A DNA stretch of 64,000 nt from contig JBFXAZ010000001.1 of NCBI GenBank assembly GCA_050183765.1, forward strand, positions 62,001 to 126,000, written 5' to 3'. The first letter of the stretch is position 1. Each line of letters starts with the position of its first letter. A program made the translations under genes and the position numbers. The notes under the pieces are model-generated. The model saw only the letters and a list, made by a program, of their open reading frames with translations. It had not been told where the DNA came from and made no database searches. Positions 55,544 through 63,539 of this stretch are shown in pieces. The stretch comes from JAFAZJ01 sp050183765. Lineage in GTDB: Bacteria > Pseudomonadota > Alphaproteobacteria > Reyranellales > Reyranellaceae.

Positions 55544-57646
55544 ATGCGTTTTCCAGGCGACCCCGACAATGGAGCCCCGCACCAGCGGGCCGTTCGCTCG
55601 CCTGCGGAGGCAACAACAGCGGGATCCGATGCGCCGGCCGCGTCGGCCGCCGGGATCTTCCCGTCGCCGACCGCCGACACCCGCATCCGCCAGCTCCAGG
55701 AAACCTGGCAGCTGCTGTTTCGCGATCTGCGCGGGCCCGTCGATTCGACCTTGCTGGGCGGCCTGTCGGCCGGCGACGTCGCCTATCGTCTGGGCGAGCT
55801 CGTGCACAACTACTTCCGTACCCGCGGCGTGACGCTGACCAGCTTCGAGCTGCGGCGCATCGTCGGCGAGCTGCTCGACAACCACAAGCGCGGCTGGCCG
55901 ACGCTCACCCCGGCGTCGGGGCCCGGCGCGCCGCCATCGAACCTTGTCGATTTCGTCGACGGCGACCCCGATGCCCGCGCCATCCGCGAGGCCGCCGCGC
56001 GGCCGCCGCAGCCCGCCGCGCCGCAGCCCGCCGCGCCGCCGGTGATCGAGGCGATCCCCTCGCCGTTGGTCGAGGTGCAACCGCGGACCGCCACGGCGCA
56101 GCCGTCATCGGCCGATGCCGGCACGCCCGCGCAGAACGCGGCACCGGCCGCCGTCGCGCCGCCGCAACCCGCGCCATCGGCGCCGCCGCCCCCGCTGCGC
56201 CGCCGGCCGCCGCCGGGCCAGACGATGCCCGAGGCTGAGGACACGCTGACGCCGGAGCAGCTTGCGCGCATGGAAGCCGCCGCGGCCGATGCCGCCGAGA
56301 AGGTCTACGGCGCCGAGGAGCCGGCCCTGGCCCAGACCGCGCCGGCCCCGGTGGCGGCCGCAAGCGTGCCGCCCGTCGAGGGCGGGTCCAACGAGATCTC
56401 GGCCGAAGCAGCCTGGAGCATCATCGCCGGCGCATGGGAACACCGGCGTGCCGCCCGGCCGCTGCCGGCCTCGCGCGCCGAGCTCGGCCGCTTCGTGTCG
56501 CAGGTCACCAGCGAGGCCCTGGCCGATACCAACGTGCGCGTCGGCGGCGCGGAGCGCGCGCGGCTCGACCAGATGATCGTCGACGATGTGTTCGGTCTCG
56601 GCGTGCTCGAGCCGCTGCTGCGCGACGCCGACGTGACGTCGATCATGGTCAACGGGCCCGATGCGGTCTTCGTCGAACGACGCGGCGGCACCGAGCGCGT
56701 CGGCGGCTTCCGCGACGCCGCGCACCTCACCGCCGTGCTCGATCGCCTCGCGCGTTTCGCCGGCAAGCCGCCATCCGGCGCCGCTCCGCTCTTGGTCGAG
56801 GGGCGCCTGCCCGACGGCGGCCGCTTCGCCATCGTCTCGCCGCCGCTGGCGCCGTCGGGGCCGCACTGCACGATCACGCGCCGCCCGCCGCCGCGCGCCA
56901 CGCTCGACGATCTGGTCCAGCGCGATACCCTGTCGCCGGCGATGGCCGCGGTGCTGCGCGCCGCGATCCAGGGCCGGCTCAACATCCTGGTCAGCGGCCG
57001 CGCCGAGTCCGGGCGCACCACCATGCTGTCGGCGCTGACGCGCGCCATCGCGCCGGGAGAGCGCGTGGCGACGGTGGAGCGCCGGCCGGAGCTGCGCCTC
57101 GATCTCGGCAACGTCGTCAGCCTCGTCGCACCGGAGGTCGGCCCCGAGATGGTGCCGGCGATCGACCTGTCGCTGGCGATCGCCGCGGCCTCGCGCCTGC
57201 GGCCCGACCGCCTGGTGATCGACGGGCTGGGCAACGGCGCGGTGGCGGCGCTGGTGACCCTGATCGATGGCGGCCGCGACGGCGTCGTGGCCAGCTGCGA
57301 GGCCCGCTCGCCCAGCGCCGCGCTCGAGGAACTGGCGCGCCGCATCGCCGTGTCGGAGCCGCACGAGACGCTGGCGTCTGCTCAGCGGCGCATCGCCGGC
57401 GCCTTCGATCTCGTGGTGCATCTCGAGGCGCTGCGCGACGGCACGCGGCGCGTCACCCATATCGCCGAGGTGGCCGGCGCCGACCGCGACAGCATCGCCG
57501 GCCGCGATCTCTTCTTCTACCATGCCGACACGATCGGCCCCGACGGTCGGCTCGGCGGCACCTTCGTGAGCGCCGGCCATCGGCCGAACTTCCTGCCGCG
57601 GCTGGCCAAGCTGGGCCTCGATCAGGGAGTCTTCGACCCGGCCTAG
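55544..57646 (+). CDS. CpaF/TadA-like protein with degenerate nucleotide-binding site
   Basis: This 700-residue protein has an N-terminal Pro/Ala-rich part (about residues 1-290) and a C-terminal VirB11/CpaF-like domain. The Walker A reads GRAESGRTT with R491 in place of Lys, and the usual GEVRG Walker B region reads VIDGLGNG around D560, lacking the catalytic Glu. The IEDAAEL Asp box reads VERRPEL, and the HANSP His is missing (EARSP). So nucleotide hydrolysis is unlikely. No other Tad or type IV pilus gene is near. It is the last host gene before the integrated element. Confidence 0.8.
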   Translation: MRFPGDPDNGAPHQRAVRSPAEATTAGSDAPAASAAGIFPSPTADTRIRQLQETWQLLFRDLRGPVDSTLLGGLSAGDVAYRLGELVHNYFRTRGVTLTSFELRRIVGELLDNHKRGWPTLTPASGPGAPPSNLVDFVDGDPDARAIREAAARPPQPAAPQPAAPPVIEAIPSPLVEVQPRTATAQPSSADAGTPAQNAAPAAVAPPQPAPSAPPPPLRRRPPPGQTMPEAEDTLTPEQLARMEAAAADAAEKVYGAEEPALAQTAPAPVAAASVPPVEGGSNEISAEAAWSIIAGAWEHRRAARPLPASRAELGRFVSQVTSEALADTNVRVGGAERARLDQMIVDDVFGLGVLEPLLRDADVTSIMVNGPDAVFVERRGGTERVGGFRDAAHLTAVLDRLARFAGKPPSGAAPLLVEGRLPDGGRFAIVSPPLAPSGPHCTITRRPPPRATLDDLVQRDTLSPAMAAVLRAAIQGRLNILVSGRAESGRTTMLSALTRAIAPGERVATVERRPELRLDLGNVVSLVAPEVGPEMVPAIDLSLAIAAASRLRPDRLVIDGLGNGAVAALVTLIDGGRDGVVASCEARSPSAALEELARRIAVSEPHETLASAQRRIAGAFDLVVHLEALRDGTRRVTHIAEVAGADRDSIAGRDLFFYHADTIGPDGRLGGTFVSAGHRPNFLPRLAKLGLDQGVFDPA

Positions 57647-57669
57647 CGGCGGCGCGCAGCGCTCACGTT

Positions 57670-57725
57670 TGGTGCCCCTGGTCGGACTCGAACCAACACG
57701 CCCTCGCGGGCAACAGATTTTGAGT
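57670..57725 (-). tRNA. 3' fragment of tRNA-Leu(CAA), attachment-site half
   Basis: Read on the minus strand this contains the anticodon-loop CTCAAAA (anticodon CAA at 57,722-57,720), a long leucine-type variable arm with stem GCCC/GGGC, a complete T arm (GTTGG/CCGAC with loop TTCGAGT), the 3' acceptor strand CAGGGGC and an encoded ACCA end. The 5' half is absent: no GCCCCTG acceptor strand or D arm lies at 57,726 or beyond. So it is a partial copy, as left by integration into the tRNA gene. Confidence 0.85.
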
Positions 57726-57782
57726 CGCGCCGGCAGCACCCTCTCACGTCGTAAATGTTAGATAGAGTCGGCTCCCAAACAA

Positions 57783-57825
57783 GCACTTAAGTGCCATGTT
57801 GCCCTTGCACGTCCTAACCAGGACG
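57783..57825. promoter_or_regulatory. Palindrome and hairpin between att site and integrase
   Basis: A 12-bp palindrome GCACTTAAGTGC at 57,783-57,794 and a hairpin CGTCCT-AACC-AGGACG at 57,810-57,825 lie between the tRNA fragment and the integrase start. They are candidates for integrase/excisionase arm sites or an operator for int. This rests on symmetry and position only. Confidence 0.4.
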
Positions 57826-57861
57826 TAGCACCGAACAGTTCTAAAAACGGTTCTCGGGGCA

Positions 57862-59013
57862 ATGCCAATCAAGCTATCAGAAAAAACCGTTCGCGAGCTC
57901 CCGCTCGGGTCCGGGGCGACGCGCGACACCGAGGTCAAGGGCCTCATGGTCGTGTGCAACGCCAAGAGCAAGTCCTACGCCGTGCAGGGCGACCTGTGGA
58001 GGGACAAGCGGTTCGTCAAGGCGGTGCGCGCCAGCATCGGCCGGACGGACCGGGTGACTCTGCGCGACGCCCGCGTCCGTGCCCGCGAGCTGATGGCCGC
58101 GATCGCGCGGGGCGAGGACCCGAACGCGAGCGAGTCGGCCAGCGGAATGACGCTCGAAGATGCTTGGGAGTTGTACAAGCGCGGGCCGGGCAGGGACCTC
58201 ACGCCGCGCACGATCGAGTGGTACTCCGACCACGTCGATGGCGGCCTGAGGAAGTGGAAGAACCGGCCGCTATCGGAGATCGCACGCAGCGAGGCCCGCG
58301 AGCTCCACGAGAAGCTGACGCGGACCTCGGGGCCGTACTCGGCCAACGGATGCCTGCGGGCGTTCCGGGCGATCTGGAACGAGGCGATGCGCGTCGACGA
58401 CACGCTGCCGCCCAACCCCGCCATTGCCGTGCACTTCAACCGCGAGCGTGCCCGCAACTGGGCGCTCGGCGCCGACGAGCTTCCGAAGTTGTGGACCGAG
58501 CTCAAGAGTGTCCGGAGCCCGGTGCATCGGGCCGGCCACGCTGTCCTGTTGTTTACCGGCCTCCGCTGCGGCAGCGCGATGACGGCACGACGCGAGCACC
58601 TCGACGCTGCCGGCAACCTCCACATCCCGTCGCCGAAGGGCGGTGCAGACAGGGCGTTTACGCTGCCGCTCAGCAAGTTCACGGTCGAGCTTCTGGACAG
58701 GCTAGGCGAGTTGACCGCAGCCTACGAAAGCTCGCTGATTTTTCCGTCGGAGTCGTCGAAGAGCGGCCACGCCGAGCTGCGCCGGACCGACGGCCTTCCT
58801 TCACCCCACGCCTACCGGCACACGTACAGGACGCTCGGCCTCGAGGCCGGCATCGACTTCACGACGATGTCGCTGCTGCTGAACCACAAGCTGCCGAGCG
58901 TCTCGTTCAACTACATCACGCGCGACAAGCTCCTCGGTCACCTGCGCGAGGCGCAGGAGCGCATGACCGCGTACCTTCAATCGAAGATCGGCAGGTTCGA
59001 GGGTTTACTTTAG
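57862..59013 (+). CDS. int: Phage-type tyrosine integrase
   Basis: The 383-residue integrase has an N-terminal arm-binding part (MPIKLSEKTVRELPLGSG), SAM-like core-binding domain (about 95-185), and a catalytic domain with R235 (TGLRCGS), H316 and R319 (SPHAYRH), H342 (LLNHKLPS) and Y351 (FNYITRD). A catalytic Lys is likely in the beta hairpin near SPKGGADRAF. It is adjacent to the tRNA-Leu fragment, which is presumably its attachment site. The ribosome-binding site is weak (CGGGG), hinting at controlled translation. Confidence 0.93.
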   Translation: MPIKLSEKTVRELPLGSGATRDTEVKGLMVVCNAKSKSYAVQGDLWRDKRFVKAVRASIGRTDRVTLRDARVRARELMAAIARGEDPNASESASGMTLEDAWELYKRGPGRDLTPRTIEWYSDHVDGGLRKWKNRPLSEIARSEARELHEKLTRTSGPYSANGCLRAFRAIWNEAMRVDDTLPPNPAIAVHFNRERARNWALGADELPKLWTELKSVRSPVHRAGHAVLLFTGLRCGSAMTARREHLDAAGNLHIPSPKGGADRAFTLPLSKFTVELLDRLGELTAAYESSLIFPSESSKSGHAELRRTDGLPSPHAYRHTYRTLGLEAGIDFTTMSLLLNHKLPSVSFNYITRDKLLGHLREAQERMTAYLQSKIGRFEGLL

Positions 59014-59131
59014 GGCGAGGTAGTCGTAGATGATCGTAGTCGCTGCGGAGCGACACCTCTCGCCGTGCTGGTGGAGGAAAAGGTGAATACGGTCGGCGAC
59101 CGCAAGATCCCACGCTGACTGTTCCGGGTAA

Positions 59132-59176
59132 CACTCGTCGGACCCTTTGGGAGGGTGTCTTGGCTTTCGACGAGTG
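59132..59176. promoter_or_regulatory. Nested inverted repeat, candidate operator or terminator
   Basis: Outer arms CACTCGTCG (59,132-59,140) and CGACGAGTG (59,168-59,176) enclose an inner hairpin ACCCT-TTGGG-AGGGT (59,142-59,156). It lies in the 299-bp gap between int and the AlpA-like gene, which otherwise holds only a GGAGG ribosome-binding site before the latter. A regulatory site for the replication operon or a terminator for int are both possible. Confidence 0.4.
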
Positions 59177-59312
59177 CTAGGGCGAGATGCCGGCTGCAGC
59201 GGGCATCACCGCAAAGGCCATGCGGACAGCACCACGATCCCGACGCGTCGCGTCCGGGGCGTGGTCCTGTCACGTCAATGGCCTTACGCAACCCTAACCC
59301 GGAGGCACCCTG

Positions 59313-59627
59313 ATGCCCGCTGCAACGTTTGATCAGAATAAGATTGTTGAACTCGCCGAGCGTGCCGCGACGCTAGCCGCCGAGCTCGTCCTGTCACGTG
59401 CAAGTCTCAGCCCGCCTGCACCGCCGAAGCGCTTTCTCAAGACCGACGAGGCTGCCGAGTACCTGTCGGTCTCGGCACCGTCGCTTGAGCTGTGGCGCAC
59501 GCAGGGCCGCGGCCCCGCCTACACCAAGATGGACAAGGGCGTGCGCTACGACGTGCGCGACCTCGACTCCTTCATGGCAGGCGAGGCCGGCGAGCGTGGC
59601 CCCCGCAAGATCGTGGCGGAGGGCTGA
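59313..59627 (+). CDS. AlpA/excisionase-like HTH protein
   Basis: The 104-residue protein has a MerR-like/HTH_17 domain (FLKTDEAAEYLSVSAPSLELW, residues about 41-61, then YDVRDLDSFMAG), the type found in AlpA regulators and excisionases. A GGAGG lies seven bases before the ATG. In satellites this gene controls excision and the replication operon. It starts the operon with the Prim-Pol genes, four bases from the next start. Confidence 0.8.
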   Translation: MPAATFDQNKIVELAERAATLAAELVLSRASLSPPAPPKRFLKTDEAAEYLSVSAPSLELWRTQGRGPAYTKMDKGVRYDVRDLDSFMAGEAGERGPRKIVAEG

Positions 59628-59630
59628 GCC

Positions 59631-60773
59631 ATGAGTACGGAGAACGGAGTGCCCCGCGCCGAAGGGGATAACGGCGCGGGGCAGGAGGAGTGTCGCGTCT
59701 CCCGGTCGGACAACGACGACGTTTCGGATCATGCACCAAGGCGTCGGACGCGAAAGCCGCCGGCATCCAGCGTTACGCCGAACATCGACGCGATGCGACG
59801 GCATGTGGAACTCGGCCACGACCTGATCCCACTGCATCGTTTCGATGGTGAGGTGGACAAGTGGAAGGGTGGACGGCCGCTCGACGATGAGCGTTGGCGA
59901 GCGCGGGTGTATGAGAACAGCGAAGTTCTTCGCCAAGCAGAAGAGCGCTCGCAGAACGTTGGCGTAAAGCTTCGCGCCGGTGACCTCGTAGTCCAGCTCT
60001 ACACTCGCCGGCTTTCCATTCCGTCGTTCGAGCGGATGATCGTCAGGAGGCTGGGCTTCGACTCCGTCGCAGATATGGCGAGTGTCGTTCCGACTGTTCA
60101 AAATGGCGCGGAGGGCTTCGACTTCTACTTCAAGATGCCCACGGGCCTGGGGCTCCGTAGAGCAATCGAGTGCTCAGTGGTTGGCCGCTCGTTCAAGGCA
60201 CCCAGCTGTATAGACTTCAAGGGCGGCGGTGCAGACTGGAGGATTGCCGCAGGTTCGGTCCATCGCCGCGGCTTGATGTGTGAGTGGGTGGGAAGTGCAC
60301 CGACGGTGCCTCGGGCGCCGACTAGACTCCTAGTCCTTGCCACTAGGCCGCGGCCCGAGTTGTATGCATCCACTCGAATTACCAGCGATGAGCTCGCAGG
60401 CTTTCTTCGGCTCTTGGACGTAGGTCCCATCCGGGCACGCGGTGATCTGGTTCCGCTCATGGAGGCTTGTCACCACGTCACTGAGGGACGTGGGCGCGAA
60501 GTGTTCGCCGTGTGGTCGACCCGAGGAACTCGGTATCGAGACATGCGAGACGTGATCGAGCGTCGATGGGATAGCCTCAGGTTCAATCCAACTAACGGCC
60601 TCGCTCCTCGGGTGCTGTCGCTGCTCGCAGCGCAGGAAGGATTGGGGAGGCAGCTCACGCGAGCCGTCGGCGAAGAGCGCTCCGCGGAAAGGGAAAGGGC
60701 CGATGACGACTTCGATTGGACCTCCGATGTCGCCGGCGCCATTGCACCGACGACTAGCGCATCGGGGGGCTGA
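59631..60773 (+). CDS. Prim-Pol paralogue with decayed catalytic motifs
   Basis: The 380-residue protein aligns along its length with the first half of the downstream Prim-Pol/helicase: IDAMRRHVELGHDLIPLHRF against IDAIKFYLKLGYEIIPLHRY, and SVHRRG after an AAG stretch against SIHPTG. But the DFD motif (D107, D109 in the partner) reads QLY (Q122, Y124), and the WH motif (H153 in the partner) reads FD (D164). The third acidic motif is kept as IDFK. It also has the C-terminal helical part (HHVTEGRGREVF, RRWDSL) and no ATPase. Enzymatic activity is therefore unlikely; a structural, origin-binding or inhibitory role is inferred. Confidence 0.75.
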   Translation: MSTENGVPRAEGDNGAGQEECRVSRSDNDDVSDHAPRRRTRKPPASSVTPNIDAMRRHVELGHDLIPLHRFDGEVDKWKGGRPLDDERWRARVYENSEVLRQAEERSQNVGVKLRAGDLVVQLYTRRLSIPSFERMIVRRLGFDSVADMASVVPTVQNGAEGFDFYFKMPTGLGLRRAIECSVVGRSFKAPSCIDFKGGGADWRIAAGSVHRRGLMCEWVGSAPTVPRAPTRLLVLATRPRPELYASTRITSDELAGFLRLLDVGPIRARGDLVPLMEACHHVTEGRGREVFAVWSTRGTRYRDMRDVIERRWDSLRFNPTNGLAPRVLSLLAAQEGLGRQLTRAVGEERSAERERADDDFDWTSDVAGAIAPTTSASGG

Positions 60774-60776
60774 TCC

Positions 60777-62816
60777 ATGCCGTACGATGAAGCTATTCCG
60801 CCAGCCGTGGGTTCTGCCGGCGTCGACCATCCCAACGAGGTAGCGAATGTTCGACGCCGGCAGCGAGTTGCTGCCGGCGTCAGCATTGACGCGATCAAGT
60901 TCTATCTGAAGCTCGGCTACGAGATCATCCCGCTGCACCGCTACAACGTGCGTGATGCGAGGGGCCGGGAGCGCGGCAAGAGCCCACGCGATCCTGGCTG
61001 GCGGAAGCGCGCCTACCCGGAGGACGAGGTCATCGCCCACGCTCGTTCCGGCGGGAACGTCGGCGTGCGCCTGCGGCGCGAGGACCTCGTGCTCGACTTC
61101 GACCCGCGCAACTACCCGGACGGACGCGACCATGCCGAGTACGAGGACGCGGCGGCCGCGGCCTTTGGCTTCGGTTCGTTCACCGCGATGGTCGACGCGG
61201 CGCCAGCCGTGCGGACCGGATCAGGCGGCTGGCACGTCTACCTTAGGAAGCCGGGCGACCTCGCCGTGCAGGACACGCATCCAGGCTGGAGAGGCGTCGA
61301 GTTCAAGTCCTTCGGCAGGCAGGTGGTCGCTGCCGGCTCGATCCACCCAACGGGTACGGCGTACACTTGGAATGACGATCCGGTCGCAGTGCCGGATGCG
61401 CCTGCCCAACTGCTCGCCATCGCTCGACGCGCAGGGCCGATGGTGGCGTCCGCCGACGGAGGTCAGATCGAGGCGCACAGGCTCACCGACGTGCTCGACG
61501 GCTTCGACCCGACGGACTTCCGCGAGCACGACCGCTGGTTGGAGCTGATGATGGCCTCCCACCACGCGACCGCCGGTGAAGGCCGGCAGGAGTTTATCGA
61601 CTGGTGCACGCAGGACCCCCAGTTCGTCGACCACGCATCGGAGGTCGGTCGTAGGTGGGACAGCCTGCACGCCGACAAGCAGGGCGGGTACACGATCGCC
61701 ACGCTGTACAAGCTAGCGGACGAGGCAGGCTGCCGCGACCGCGTCGACTTGGCGACGCGCTCGGCTCCTGAGGACGACTTCGACGAGTGGCGCGAGGAGC
61801 CAGCGGATGAAGGTGGACGCGCGAGCGGCCGCTTCGTCACGCTCGAACAGGTCGCGGCCTTCCCAGAGACCACCTGGCTGGTGCAAGGCTGGCTGCCGGA
61901 CAGGCAGGTGGGGGCGCTGTGGGGCGAGACCGGCGTTGGAAAGTCGTTCATGGCCTTCCACATCGGGCTGTGCGTGGCGACCGGCATGTCCTGCTTCGGG
62001 CGGAATGTCCGGCAGGGGAACGTCGTCTACATCGCTGGTGAGAACCCGCACGGGTTCAGGAAGCGGTGGCTTGCCTGGAGCAAGCATCACGGCATTGAGC
62101 AGGTCAGCGGGTTCTATCTCCACGTTGGCCCGGTGCTGCTCAACCGCCCGAACAAGGCCCAAGAACTCGCCCGCGATATCCTCGCGCTCACGCCAGAGCC
62201 GGTGCTCATCATCATCGACACGCTGTCGGCAAACTCTGAGGGCGCTGAGACCGACGAGGAGAGGGCCGCTGCGTATGACCGGCTTTGCGACCAAGTGAGG
62301 GATATCACTGGCGCCGCGGTCATGTACCTCCATCATCCCGGCAAGGACGTGACGAAGGGGATGCGCGGAAGCTCGGCGCTCAAGGCGAACGCGGACTTTT
62401 CGCTTAAGATGGAAAAGGGAAAGGCCGACCGCGTTACCGTGACCGTGGACAAGCAGCGGGATGACGAGGCGGGCGGCGTGACGCACTACAGCCTCGTTGA
62501 GGTGGAGGTGTTGCCGGGGAGCGACAGCCCGAACAGCCTCGTGCTCGTGCCGGAGATCGACGCCGACTTTGGCGCGCCCGCTGAGGCGCCGGCCCTCATC
62601 GCGTTCTTGATCGGGATGAACGGCTCGACGCTCGACGCGGCCGCGGAGGCAGCCGTTGCCGCAGGCTTCGCCCGATCGAAGCCGACCGCGAAGACGCGCA
62701 TCAAGGCGGCGGTCACGGAGCACGGTGAGGCCCATCGCGTGAGCCTTGAGCGCGTAAATCCGAGCAACAAGCAGAGCGCGTTGGTGGTGTCGGTCGAGGG
62801 GCGGGACGACAGTTGA
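60777..62816 (+). CDS. Prim-Pol primase/RepA-like helicase fusion
   Basis: The 679-residue replication protein has an N-terminal Prim-Pol domain (about 30-215) with all three motifs: LDFD (D107, D109), GGWHVYL (H153) and VEFKS. A helical connector (RWLELMMASHHATAGEG) and a C-terminal RecA-type AAA_25 ATPase follow: GETGVGKS at 383-390, IIIDTLSAN Walker B at about 478-486, and YLHHPGKD at about 517-524. It should prime and unwind element DNA. Start ATG at 60,777 is three bases after the paralogue stop. Confidence 0.88.
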   Translation: MPYDEAIPPAVGSAGVDHPNEVANVRRRQRVAAGVSIDAIKFYLKLGYEIIPLHRYNVRDARGRERGKSPRDPGWRKRAYPEDEVIAHARSGGNVGVRLRREDLVLDFDPRNYPDGRDHAEYEDAAAAAFGFGSFTAMVDAAPAVRTGSGGWHVYLRKPGDLAVQDTHPGWRGVEFKSFGRQVVAAGSIHPTGTAYTWNDDPVAVPDAPAQLLAIARRAGPMVASADGGQIEAHRLTDVLDGFDPTDFREHDRWLELMMASHHATAGEGRQEFIDWCTQDPQFVDHASEVGRRWDSLHADKQGGYTIATLYKLADEAGCRDRVDLATRSAPEDDFDEWREEPADEGGRASGRFVTLEQVAAFPETTWLVQGWLPDRQVGALWGETGVGKSFMAFHIGLCVATGMSCFGRNVRQGNVVYIAGENPHGFRKRWLAWSKHHGIEQVSGFYLHVGPVLLNRPNKAQELARDILALTPEPVLIIIDTLSANSEGAETDEERAAAYDRLCDQVRDITGAAVMYLHHPGKDVTKGMRGSSALKANADFSLKMEKGKADRVTVTVDKQRDDEAGGVTHYSLVEVEVLPGSDSPNSLVLVPEIDADFGAPAEAPALIAFLIGMNGSTLDAAAEAAVAAGFARSKPTAKTRIKAAVTEHGEAHRVSLERVNPSNKQSALVVSVEGRDDS

Positions 62817-62834
62817 GCTAATTCTGAAACGGCT

Positions 62835-62971
62835 TCTGGAATTCAACTCTGGAATTCAGTCGGTTTCCAAACCGGATCAAGCGCTTGAGCGTTTGGAACT
62901 CGCCAGAATTCACCACCCAGCCTAGGTAGAGTTCAAGAGTTCACGTTCTTATAGAACGTGAACTTGAACTC
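62835..62971. other. Candidate replication origin: iterons and long hairpin
   Basis: Directly after the primase-helicase is a low-GC tract. It holds two perfect direct repeats TCTGGAATTCA (62,835 and 62,848, 13 bp apart), a degenerate third CCAGAATTCA (62,903), and a long inverted repeat with arms GAGTTCAAG..TTCACGTTCT (62,929-62,949) and the complement (62,953-62,971), three-base loop. This is the layout of iterons plus a cruciform, but the hairpin could also be a terminator of the replication operon. The rest of the 396-bp gap to the next start shows nothing else I can support. Confidence 0.5.
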
Positions 62972-63212
62972 TAAGGCCAAACTCTGATCCGTGGTCTCGT
63001 TCAAGGCATCACTCGAATGCCGCTCAAGCTGAGGCGAAAAAAGCCGCGAAAATCGCCCTTCTCCTCCTCGTGCACGCGCACGAGCTCGGTGGATGAACGG
63101 GGTAACAGACCGAACGTCTGGTCCTGCGGGTCAAGATCGCCATCCGGTTCAGCGGGTTACGCAGGCAGCGCCTCGGCGCAAACTGTCCCGAGAACTGCTT
63201 TGGAGCATCGGG

Positions 63213-63539
63213 ATGACCCCAAGGAGGGCGATGATCGTAGTCGCGGCCGACGCCGCCGCGCTGAGGGATGCGAGGGCCGTCGCTATCGCCCGGATCGCCA
63301 TGGACCCGGCCGGGTCCGTGGCCGTGCTGAGCAGGGCCGACGTCCAGGAACTATCAGACGTGATCACCGAGGGTCTCACCGGGCCGATCCGGTTCGTCTA
63401 CGGCGAGCTCGGTGAGGCCCTGGCGCCTGGTGACCTGCCTGGGCTGCCTGATCGAGCGTACGCGCTCCTGGTCGCGCCGGACGCGGCCCTGGCGCACCTG
63501 GCCTACCTGGCCATGTCCGGAACCCGGGGCAGCGCATGA
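63213..63539 (+). CDS. Small unknown protein before terminase gene
   Basis: The 108-residue protein has an alpha/beta look (MIVVAADAAALRD, AGSVAVLSRADVQELSDVI, RFVYGELGEALA, YALLVAPDAALAHLAYLA). GGAG seven bases before ATG 63,213 supports this start; ATGs at 63,093 and 63,231 are alternatives. The stop overlaps the next start (ATGA), implying coupling. I do not recognise the family. In satellites the corresponding position often holds capsid-size or packaging redirection genes; this is only analogy. Confidence 0.6.
   Translation: MTPRRAMIVVAADAAALRDARAVAIARIAMDPAGSVAVLSRADVQELSDVITEGLTGPIRFVYGELGEALAPGDLPGLPDRAYALLVAPDAALAHLAYLAMSGTRGSA

Noticed and set aside
57670..57755. Complete tRNA-Leu gene
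   Set aside because: The 5' acceptor strand and D arm are missing, and the anticodon stem does not pair on its 5' side beyond two base pairs.
59010..59291. A 93-codon minus-strand frame between int and the AlpA-like gene
   Set aside because: Composition is Ser/Arg-rich without a motif or a good ribosome-binding site, and it covers the nested inverted repeat; more likely non-coding.
59029..63243. A 15-base match GATGATCGTAGTCGC at about 59,029 and 63,229 as a direct repeat of the element
   Set aside because: The flanks differ at once and one copy lies in a coding start; it is likely chance.
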